Assembly (NCBI GenBank): GCA_948750805.1
Contig: CAPZYV010000019.1
Coordinates: 1 to 11,786 of the forward strand
Length of the DNA stretch: 11,786 bases
Source: an uncultured Bacilli bacterium
GTDB lineage: Bacteria > Bacillota_I > Bacilli_A > RF39 > UBA660
Direction of reading: 5' to 3'
Part shown: piece after piece, positions 5,700 through 11,786 of the stretch
Numbering within the stretch: position 1 is the stretch's first letter
How the letters are laid out: each line of letters starts with the position of its first letter
The notes under the pieces: model-generated
Database searches by the model: none
What the model was told of the DNA's origin: nothing
What the model saw: the letters and a program-made list of their open reading frames with translations, nothing else
Translations under genes and position numbers: made by a program

Positions 5700-7664
5700 A
5701 TGTCTCAAGAAAAATTCAATAACTTTTTAAAAAGATTATATGATAATTTATATAAACATGGAATTATTAAGAAAAAAGCTAGCACATCTAAAGAAAAAAT
5801 AAATATTATCAACAACTATTTCAAAAGATTAGAAAAACGAATTATAAAAATTCAAAATAATTCTCGTTTAAAAAAAATTATTAGAAAGTTATATTATAAA
5901 AGATATCTTATTAAAGAAGAAAATATTCCTCATAAATATTGGTTAAAAATAGCTAAAACTTATTTAAATGATGGTTATGGTCATTTTAATCTTGTTAATC
6001 CTCGTTCATTAAATGAACTTACAAATCGCAATGAACATTTTCATGACATTAAAAATGCCTGGATATCAACTCTAGATGTTTGGTTAGATTATTTTGAAAG
6101 TAAAGAATCAGAAAATATTCCCATGTGGGCTAAAGTTTGGGCCTTTCTAGGCTTATTTAATATTGGAACTCCAAAAAGAAATAAAAAAGGTTTTTATAAA
6201 AGAAAAAAAGAAACCATTTATCCCTTAGTACCTTTTAATAAAGAAATATTTGAAACATGTGTAAAATATTTAGAAGCTCACTTTAATTTAACAAGTGATG
6301 ATATTCCCAAAGATTTAGAAGAATTAATATATTCAGAAAGTTTCTTTAAAATATATGGAACTTTATTAAGTAATCATAATGAAATAAAAACAAATGGTAA
6401 TGAAGGTATTTGGATAAAATATGACCATAACGACCATAATGCAAGCAAAATATTATTTGACTCTTTACAAGGATATAATACAGGCTGGTGTACCGCCTCT
6501 AGTATAGAAAATTGCCATAATCAGTTATATGGTAATCATGAATATTTGGGAGGAGATTTTTATGTATACTATACTAAAGACTATAATAATAATTTTAAAA
6601 TACCTAGACTAGCCATTTTATTTGAAAGACACTATATTAGAGAAGCAAGAGGAATAGAGGTTGGCGAAAAAGTAGAAGCAGAATTACAAAATATATTAGA
6701 TACTAAATTAAAAGAATTCCCAACTTATCAAAAATATAAAAAGACTATTCACGATACAAATTTACTTACAAATATATACCAAAAATATAAAACTCAAGAA
6801 TTATCTCAAGAAGAACTAAGATTCATTTATGAATTGGATTCTATAATTACAACCTTTGGGTTTGATACTGACCCTAGAATTAAAGAAATTTTAGCCAATC
6901 GTAATCCAAAAGTTGATTTAGCACGTGCATGTAATTGTAGTATTAATGATATAGGTATATATCCCGAATCTTTTATTGGCAAAAAATGCTACATTGGTGA
7001 CATCAGAATTGATAACTTAGAAACATGTGACTTGAAATTTCCAGAAATTATTATAGGTAGTTTAATATTACCTAATTTAAAAACACTTACAGGTGTAACT
7101 TTTCCACAAGTGTTACTAGGTAATCTTTATTTACCTAAAGTATGCTATGCAAAATCTATTACGTTACCTAAAATTGTTAAAGGTGCTATTAATTTAGAAA
7201 GTTTAACTACCTTTGATAGTCTTATTTTTCCCCAAAATACTATTTGTAATTATTTATATTTAGGCATTAAAAATAGTCCAAATTTCGAATTTCCAGAAAT
7301 AATTGATGGTAATTTAATGTTACCATATTTAGAAGATGCTACAAATATAACTTTACCTAAAATTATAAATAGAAGTGCTTTCTTTCATAATCTAAGAAAT
7401 GCCCAAAATACTATTTTTCCAACTTATATCAAAGAAGCATTATTTCTACAAAAACTAGATGTTGATGATTTACTTTTTGCAACACTACCTGAACAAGTTG
7501 AATTAATATATTTAAAAAATAATCAAAGTTATACGCTTCCTGAATTAAAAAGATTAATTGAAATCCAAAAAAAGAAATTAGATTTAAAGATAGAATTTAA
7601 AAATATTTCTGAAATTTCAAATAACCCCAATACTAATTTAACAGAAGGAACTAAACTCCCATAA
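5700..7664 (+). CDS. Large unrecognised protein with TGWCTA motif and C-terminal solenoid repeats
   Basis: The protein has 654 residues, no signal peptide and no clear membrane segment, so it is probably cytoplasmic. Residues 1-75 are very basic and lysine-rich. The middle (about 205-345) holds the most distinctive part: TGWCTASSIEN (261-271), GGDFYVYYTKD (284-294), IPRLAILFE (301-309) and REARGIE (314-320), a compact module with a conserved-looking tryptophan-cysteine pair. A helical stretch follows (345-410). From about 438 to 618 there are about eight repeats of 20-22 residues with the pattern FP-E-I-I-x-G-x-L-x-LP-x-L, forming a leucine-rich-repeat-like or beta-helix-like solenoid, as used for binding. 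It sits alone behind its own promoter. I know the module type only as 'hypothetical'; function is not assigned. Confidence 0.85.
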   Translation: MSQEKFNNFLKRLYDNLYKHGIIKKKASTSKEKINIINNYFKRLEKRIIKIQNNSRLKKIIRKLYYKRYLIKEENIPHKYWLKIAKTYLNDGYGHFNLVNPRSLNELTNRNEHFHDIKNAWISTLDVWLDYFESKESENIPMWAKVWAFLGLFNIGTPKRNKKGFYKRKKETIYPLVPFNKEIFETCVKYLEAHFNLTSDDIPKDLEELIYSESFFKIYGTLLSNHNEIKTNGNEGIWIKYDHNDHNASKILFDSLQGYNTGWCTASSIENCHNQLYGNHEYLGGDFYVYYTKDYNNNFKIPRLAILFERHYIREARGIEVGEKVEAELQNILDTKLKEFPTYQKYKKTIHDTNLLTNIYQKYKTQELSQEELRFIYELDSIITTFGFDTDPRIKEILANRNPKVDLARACNCSINDIGIYPESFIGKKCYIGDIRIDNLETCDLKFPEIIIGSLILPNLKTLTGVTFPQVLLGNLYLPKVCYAKSITLPKIVKGAINLESLTTFDSLIFPQNTICNYLYLGIKNSPNFEFPEIIDGNLMLPYLEDATNITLPKIINRSAFFHNLRNAQNTIFPTYIKEALFLQKLDVDDLLFATLPEQVELIYLKNNQSYTLPELKRLIEIQKKKLDLKIEFKNISEISNNPNTNLTEGTKLP

Positions 7665-7687
7665 TAACTAGCTCATAATTTTTAGGA

Positions 7688-7716
7688 TAGACAAAGCTAA
7701 AAAAAAATAGTATAAT
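7688..7716 (+). promoter_or_regulatory. Sigma-A-like promoter of rnjA
   Basis: TAGACA (7688-7693, five of six matches to TTGACA) and TATAAT (7711-7716) are spaced by 17 bp. A leader of about 40 bases precedes the coding region. Confidence 0.8.
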
Positions 7717-7764
7717 TATCTCTAGTTAACAACTTTATTTTTAAAACAAGAGAGGAAGATTTTA

Positions 7765-9438
7765 ATGAATAATAATAATGAGACTACGTCCATTGTTGCT
7801 TTAGGCGGCCTTGGCGAAGTCGGAAAAAATATGTATGTTGTAACCCATAATAATGAAATTTTAATTATAGATGCAGGAGTTATGTTTCCTGAAGATGACT
7901 TACTAGGTATTGATTATGTAATTCAAGATGTAACTTATTTAAAACAAAATGAAGACAAAATTAAAGGTTTAATTATAACTCACGGTCATGAAGACCACAT
8001 CGGAGGCATTTCATTTTTATTAAATAGTGTTCATATACCTAAAATTTATACATCTAAAATTGCCGCTGACTTAATAACTAAAAAACTTACAGAACGAAAT
8101 ATTAATTATGCTAATTTAGAAATAGTAACAGAGGAAACCATTATTAAAACAAAATATTTTACCGTAGAATTTGTTGGTACAACCCACTCAATTCCTGGTT
8201 CTTTTGCTATAGCTATTCATACTCCAAATGGAACGATTTTTGAAACTGGAGACTTTAAATTTGATTTAACGCCAATCGGCCCGGTTGCTAATATTCATAA
8301 AATGGCTAAAATTGGTAGTAAAGGTGTAACTCTATTACTTAGTGATTCAACAAATGCTTTATCACCAGGATTTTCAAAAAGTGAATCGAGCGTTGATGAA
8401 GCTTTAAATGATATTGTTTCACGTCATTATGGTCGAGTTATAATTGCTACTTTTGCGTCAAATATTTTCCGTATTAAACATATTGTGGAAACATGTCGTA
8501 AAAATAATCGTAAAATTATTATCTTTGGTCGTTCTATGGAAACGAGTATTGAGCTTGCTGTAAATAATGGTTTAATTGAAGATAAATCAATTTTTATTGA
8601 TAATAATCAAGCTAAAAGTTTAAAGAAAAATGAAATTTGTATTTTATGTACAGGAACTCAAGGTGAGCCCTTAGCTGCCCTTTCTCGTATTGCCAATGGT
8701 ATTCATAAACAAATAACATTAATGCCTGATGATTTAGTTGTATTCTCTTCCTCACCTATTCCAGGAAATGCAGCTAGTATTAATAAAATAATTAATAAGT
8801 TATATTTAAAAGGTGTAAAAGTTTATACTAATAAAACATTTAATGATGTTCATACCTCAGGCCATGCCAAAGAAGAAGAATTAAAATGGATGTTACGTAT
8901 TATTAATCCAAAATATTTTATGCCTATGCATGGTGAATATCGCATGTTAAAACAACATGGTGAAATAGCTATGTCTTGTGGTATACCAAAAAATAATATC
9001 TTTATTTGTAAAAATGGCGATGTTATAAACTTAAATAAAGGCATTGTTTCTCGTGGCGAGACCATTAAAAATGGTGATGTTTATGTTGATGGTTCACGCA
9101 TTGGTGATATTGGCTCTCAAGTCATAAAAGACCGAAAACTTATGAGTAACGACGGTATACTAGTAACAATATTGAATATTAATACTTTAACTAGAAAACT
9201 ATTAATAAAGCCTAATGTAACTACTAGAGGATTTATTATGGTTAATGAAAATCCTGAATTAATTAACAAAATCGAAAGAAAAATTACTGAAATAGTTAAT
9301 AAATTTCTAAGTGTATCTATCTATAATTATACAGATTTAAAAAATCAAATAATTTTAGAACTATATCCTTATATAAATGAACTTACAGGACGTAGACCAA
9401 TAATTTTACCAGTAATTATGGAAGTTAATCAAGCCTAA
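7765..9438 (+). CDS. rnjA: Ribonuclease J (RNase J1-type)
   Basis: RNase J is a metallo-beta-lactamase/beta-CASP nuclease with endonuclease and 5'-to-3' exonuclease activity, central to RNA maturation and decay in Firmicutes. The 557-aa length is normal. The start is an ATG with AGAGGAAG just upstream. Key motifs are visible: GGLGEVGKNM near the N terminus, the metal-binding HGHEDH (73-78), H141 in HSIPG, D163 in TGDFKFD, the beta-CASP region with FGRSME (254-259), TGTQGEP (296-302), HTSGHA (363-368) and PMHGEY (387-392). The intact HGHEDH motif points to an active J1-type enzyme rather than J2, which has degenerate metal ligands. The C-terminal 100 residues match the usual dimerisation region. 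It is a single gene with its own promoter and a shared 3' hairpin. Confidence 0.95.
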   Translation: MNNNNETTSIVALGGLGEVGKNMYVVTHNNEILIIDAGVMFPEDDLLGIDYVIQDVTYLKQNEDKIKGLIITHGHEDHIGGISFLLNSVHIPKIYTSKIAADLITKKLTERNINYANLEIVTEETIIKTKYFTVEFVGTTHSIPGSFAIAIHTPNGTIFETGDFKFDLTPIGPVANIHKMAKIGSKGVTLLLSDSTNALSPGFSKSESSVDEALNDIVSRHYGRVIIATFASNIFRIKHIVETCRKNNRKIIIFGRSMETSIELAVNNGLIEDKSIFIDNNQAKSLKKNEICILCTGTQGEPLAALSRIANGIHKQITLMPDDLVVFSSSPIPGNAASINKIINKLYLKGVKVYTNKTFNDVHTSGHAKEEELKWMLRIINPKYFMPMHGEYRMLKQHGEIAMSCGIPKNNIFICKNGDVINLNKGIVSRGETIKNGDVYVDGSRIGDIGSQVIKDRKLMSNDGILVTILNINTLTRKLLIKPNVTTRGFIMVNENPELINKIERKITEIVNKFLSVSIYNYTDLKNQIILELYPYINELTGRRPIILPVIMEVNQA

Positions 9439-9452
9439 ATTTAGGCTTTTTA
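9431..9452. terminator. Shared palindromic terminator of rnjA and ligase gene
   Basis: AAGCCTAAATTTAGGCTT (9431-9448) is a perfect 18-bp palindrome, followed on the plus strand by T9447-T9451. It spans the rnjA stop (9436-9438) and ends within three bases of the ligase stop (9450-9452), so only 11 bp separate the convergent stop codons. The T-run on the minus strand is poor, so termination of the ligase transcript is less certain. Confidence 0.7.
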
Positions 9453-10319
9453 TTTGGCAATAAAAGGTTCTCTTAAACTACCGTTAAGGGTCCTTTCCAT
9501 AAATTTGACTAATACTTTCTCCACAGGCAATATATATGTCGCTTCATCTTTACAATTTATAAATAAATTAGAAGTCTTTTTTATTTTTAATATTTTTTTT
9601 AACATTTTATCATTGGGCATAATACTAACTTTACCAACAAAATATAATTTATTATTTTTATATTCTCCTAATAACAAACTATATTTTTCTTTATTAAAAA
9701 CTATCCCATGTACTAAAAATTTTGCTTTTTTAAAATTTTTAATTTTAATCCAATTATTAACTCTTTTATTTGGTATATATAAACTATTTTTTTCTTTAGC
9801 TACAATTCCTTCCATATTTAATTCTTTTACTTTTTTAAATAATTTAATACCATCATCAAATACTTTAGATTTTATAAAATAATTCGTATTATTATATTTT
9901 TCTAAAATTTTTTTTCTTTCTAATAATGGTTTTAACATTAAAGATTTATTTTCATACAAAATATCAAAAGCAATAAATGCAACTGGTTCTTCTTCCATTA
10001 AACTTCGAATTTTATTTTTATCTTTTAAATGTCCCCGAGCTTGCAATTTACTAAATGATGGTTTACCATTTTCTAAAGCTATAATTTCTCCATCAAAAAT
10101 TACTTTTTTATTTCCTACTAATTCTTTAATTTTATTTAATTCTGGATATAAATTTGTAACATTTAAATTATTTCTACTTCTTATTTCAAGCTTATCGTTA
10201 CCAACATATAAAAGAACACGATAACCATCATATTTTAATTCATATAAATAATTATTATCATTAAAAGGTTTTTCCGTTTCATTTAAAAGCATAGGCTTAA
10301 TATCTTTGCTATTAAACAT
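9450..10319 (-). CDS. ATP-dependent DNA ligase, LigD ligase-domain type
   Basis: The protein has 289 residues, which is just the catalytic ligase module (adenylation plus OB-fold). The ligase motifs are in order: motif I ELKYDGYR (27-34) with the adenylated lysine K29, SRN (48-50, motif Ia-like), FDGEII (75-80, motif III), FIAFDILY (115-122, IIIa), MEGIVAK (169-175, IV), and WIKIK (190-194, V). The end LREP (282-285) is typical of the LigD OB-fold C terminus. Polymerase and phosphoesterase domains of full-length LigD are missing. The gene overlaps the upstream Ku gene by 8 nt and lacks a strong ribosome site, so it is probably translationally coupled. Role: it joins double-strand breaks together with Ku. 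Confidence 0.93.
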   Translation of the reverse strand: MFNSKDIKPMLLNETEKPFNDNNYLYELKYDGYRVLLYVGNDKLEIRSRNNLNVTNLYPELNKIKELVGNKKVIFDGEIIALENGKPSFSKLQARGHLKDKNKIRSLMEEEPVAFIAFDILYENKSLMLKPLLERKKILEKYNNTNYFIKSKVFDDGIKLFKKVKELNMEGIVAKEKNSLYIPNKRVNNWIKIKNFKKAKFLVHGIVFNKEKYSLLLGEYKNNKLYFVGKVSIMPNDKMLKKILKIKKTSNLFINCKDEATYILPVEKVLVKFMERTLNGSLREPFIAK

Positions 10320-11052
10320 TTTTTAAACTCATTTCTAATGCTGTCATCAAATCTTTAATACTTTTTTCACTCTTTTTACTAGACTTTTTAATTGTTTTTC
10401 CATCTATTTTCATATCAATTGCTTTTTTAATTTTAGTTTGATATTCATCAATTAAATCTTCTGGTGTAAACTTAGTTTTTAAAGAATTAATTAATTCAAC
10501 CGCTAAATCAAGTTCTTTTTTCGTATATTTAGCTTCCCCAACTGCCTCAGGTATTATTACCTCTTCTAAGAAATAAAGAGTATTCATTACCATAATACCA
10601 TCGCTCAATCTTAAAACAACATAATAAAATTTAGTTCCAATCACCGTTTTAGCTAAAGCAACTTTTTTGGTTTTATCTAATGCATCTTTAAATAAACTAT
10701 AAGCTTTACTCTTACTATTCACATTTACGACGTAACTTTTTTCAAAAAATACAGGGTCAATCTCTTTTAAATCAACGAAGCCCACTATTTCTATCGTTTT
10801 ATCATCTTCACTTTTTAAATTATTAAACTCTTCATCACTTAATGTTATATATTTATCCTTCTCATATTCATAACCTTTAATAATATCACTTTGTTTAACC
10901 TCTTTTTTACAATGACTACAATACTTAACATATTTAATCCTTGAACCACACTTTTTATGCAATTGATTAAAAGATACATCATTATTTTTTATAATTGGAT
11001 TAATCACCACAGGAATATTAACTAGCCCAAAAGAAATAGATGTTTTTTTCAT
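10312..11052 (-). CDS. ku: Ku protein, non-homologous end joining
   Basis: Bacterial Ku is a homodimer that threads onto broken DNA ends and recruits the LigD ligase. The start is set at the ATG at 11050-11052 (MKKTSISFG), which has GGTG nearby; an in-frame ATG 12 bases further (11064) has no ribosome site, but could be used. The product has 246 residues. Family marks are the N-terminal SISFGLVNIPV, a GYEYEKDKYITLSDEE segment (about 60-75), and the C-terminal FTPEDLIDEYQ followed by a basic, lysine-rich tail. H32, C35, C45 and C48 form a zinc-ribbon-like HxxC-x9-CxxC. It is shorter than mycobacterial Ku but typical of Firmicutes. It overlaps the ligase gene by 8 nt and likely forms an operon with it. 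Confidence 0.93.
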   Translation of the reverse strand: MKKTSISFGLVNIPVVINPIIKNNDVSFNQLHKKCGSRIKYVKYCSHCKKEVKQSDIIKGYEYEKDKYITLSDEEFNNLKSEDDKTIEIVGFVDLKEIDPVFFEKSYVVNVNSKSKAYSLFKDALDKTKKVALAKTVIGTKFYYVVLRLSDGIMVMNTLYFLEEVIIPEAVGEAKYTKKELDLAVELINSLKTKFTPEDLIDEYQTKIKKAIDMKIDGKTIKKSSKKSEKSIKDLMTALEMSLKNV

Positions 11053-11084
11053 AATTTTCACCATTATTATGGTACATAAAAAAG

Positions 11085-11110
11085 AAAAAAATATACTTTG
11101 TTCAAGTATA
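11085..11110 (-). terminator. AT-rich hairpin with T-run between XRE gene and ku
   Basis: On the minus strand TATACTT-GAACA-AAGTATA (11110-11092) forms a perfect 7-bp stem followed by seven T (11091-11085). It sits just after the XRE stop (11115) and about 35 bases before ku. It is most simply an intrinsic terminator; the same inverted repeat could instead be an operator or attenuator for ku. Confidence 0.6.
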
Positions 11111-11114
11111 CAAT

Positions 11115-11327
11115 TTAATAATTTTTTTTAGTTCTAATAACTTTTTTTATTTCTTTAGCTATTTCCTTATCCGATAATTCTAAAACATCAACTATTTTAG
11201 CAAAAGTATCTATTAAGGGCATATTTAAATCATTTTCAATCCTAAAAATAGTTTTTCTATCTAACCCCGTCAATCTTTCTAAATCTTCTTGACTAAGATT
11301 TTTTCTTAATCTATATTCCTTTAACAT
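11115..11327 (-). CDS. Small XRE-family (HTH_3) transcriptional regulator
   Basis: This 70-aa protein is essentially a single helix-turn-helix domain. LSQEDLERLTGLDRKTIFRIEND (11-33) is the classical Cro/C1-type motif, with the usual 'xTIxxIEN' recognition helix, followed by VDVLELS typical of HTH_3 proteins. No sensor or protease domain is attached. The ATG has GAGATGAT as ribosome site. It lies on the same strand as ku, separated by a hairpin with a T-run, and divergent from the membrane protein at 11449. Candidate targets are therefore its own promoter, the divergent promoter, and possibly ku. It could also be an orphan regulator with a partner elsewhere. Confidence 0.85.
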   Translation of the reverse strand: MLKEYRLRKNLSQEDLERLTGLDRKTIFRIENDLNMPLIDTFAKIVDVLELSDKEIAKEIKKVIRTKKNY

Positions 11328-11372
11328 AATATCATCTCAAAACAAATATACCAAAGTTGTCTCATATATACA

Positions 11373-11401
11373 TTGACAAACTTGCCCCATTAAGTTAATA
11401 T
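11373..11401 (+). promoter_or_regulatory. Promoter of the surface-type protein gene
   Basis: A perfect -35 TTGACA (11373-11378) is followed after 17 bp by TAATAT (11396-11401). The ATG at 11449 is preceded by AAGGAG (11434-11439). The predicted start of transcription falls near 11408, directly before the palindrome at 11411. Confidence 0.65.
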
Positions 11402-11410
11402 TATTATAGA

Positions 11411-11422
11411 GACAATATTGTC
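11411..11422. promoter_or_regulatory. Palindromic operator candidate GACAATATTGTC
   Basis: The 12-bp perfect palindrome GACAATATTGTC lies just after the predicted transcription start of the 11449 gene. GAGACAA (11409-11415) is mirrored by TTGTCTC at 11357-11363, within the likely promoter of the divergent XRE gene. This arrangement fits a regulator binding both promoters. Confidence 0.45.
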
Positions 11423-11448
11423 ACAAATAAGATAAGGAGAAATACCAA

Positions 11449-11786
11449 ATGGAATTTGAAGTAATAAGAAAAAGTCATAAAAAAGAAATAGTAATAGGAG
11501 TAAGTTTATTTGTAATACTAGCTATAGTATTAGTTGTAAGATTAACATTTGCCAAATATAATCTAGTAAAAAGTATTAAAATAGCTGAAGGAACTATTAA
11601 TTATAAAGTACCAGATTTTAAAATAATGGCTATGTATAAAAATGATGGTAATGGTGATATTGAAATAAATACAATGCCAGATAAAGGATATACAATAAAT
11701 GAGAGTAAAAGTTATTGTACACTTGATAATGTAAATAAAGATACTAAAGCAAAGCTTTATACAGATAAAGATGGACTACATATAAT
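11449..11786 (+). CDS. N-terminal part of a membrane-anchored, surface-type protein
   Basis: The gene runs off the right edge. The visible 112 residues begin with a short charged stretch, then one hydrophobic segment (about 14-35, IVIGVSLFVILAIVLVV ...), and then a polar region predicted outside the cell (INYKVPDFKIMAMYK, a NDGNGD loop, MPDKGY, YTDKDG). No LPXTG or lipobox is seen in this part. It resembles the anchored N termini of large repeat-containing surface proteins in gut Bacilli, but that is inference. The ribosome site AAGGAG is strong and the promoter has a perfect TTGACA. The divergent XRE gene and the palindrome at 11411 suggest regulated expression. Confidence 0.75.
   Translation, partial: MEFEVIRKSHKKEIVIGVSLFVILAIVLVVRLTFAKYNLVKSIKIAEGTINYKVPDFKIMAMYKNDGNGDIEINTMPDKGYTINESKSYCTLDNVNKDTKAKLYTDKDGLHI

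Noticed and set aside
8850..9065. Open frame on the minus strand, 71 codons
   Set aside because: It is antisense to conserved RNase J sequence (HTSGHA and PMHGEY region) and has no separate signals.
9454..9882. Open frame on the plus strand, 142 codons
   Set aside because: It is antisense to the ligase gene with intact ligase motifs; its hydrophobic look comes from the complementary lysine/asparagine-rich codons.
1..11786. Insertion sequence, integrase, attachment site or CRISPR array
   Set aside because: No transposase or integrase motif, no flanking direct repeats, and no regularly spaced DNA repeats were seen.

Overview
The window looks like chromosome from a very AT-rich Firmicute, most likely an uncultured gut Bacilli or 'Mollicutes-like' lineage. 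This is inferred from strong AGGAGG-type ribosome binding sites, sigma-A-like promoters with TATAAT boxes, AT-rich hairpin terminators, an RNase J1-type nuclease, TrmL, and small lysine- and asparagine-rich proteins. The standard code fits: tryptophan is TGG, and TGA is used as a stop in an ATGA overlap at 3455-3458.

Layout. 1-240 holds the 3' end of an unrecognised gene. 300-403 is a possible small structured RNA. A minus-strand block follows: tRNA-Gln(CTG) with encoded CCA (1042-1117), its terminator, and a small membrane-anchored protein (481-939). 1253-1495 is a start-less reading frame that looks like a gene remnant, followed by a small two-helix membrane protein (1506-1961). Next come an unrecognised 183-aa protein (minus), a 67-aa double-CxxC protein (plus), and a translationally coupled pair on the minus strand: a COG2426-type membrane protein and a histidine-phosphatase-fold protein whose RHG catalytic motif is gone. 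An unrecognised 235-aa protein stands divergent from trmL (4873-5382).

5405-5542 is a 45-aa membrane peptide gene. 5700-7664 encodes a large unrecognised protein with a TGWCTA motif and a C-terminal solenoid of about eight repeats of 20-22 residues. 7765-9438 is RNase J. It converges on a DNA repair operon over a shared 18-bp palindrome. That operon (minus) is a Ku protein followed by a stand-alone LigD-type ATP-dependent DNA ligase, with an 8-nt overlap, and makes a minimal non-homologous end-joining module. Upstream of ku, on the same strand, lies a 70-aa XRE-type regulator, separated by a hairpin with a T-run. Divergent from the regulator, at the right edge, starts a membrane-anchored surface-type protein, with a perfect GACAATATTGTC palindrome just after its predicted transcription start.

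The points most worth a second look are the degenerate phosphatase coupled to the transporter, the 654-aa TGWCTA/solenoid protein, the compact Ku (zinc-ribbon-like)/ligase pair with its regulator and hairpin, and the XRE/surface-protein divergent promoter. No complete mobile element, CRISPR array or obvious defence island was seen.
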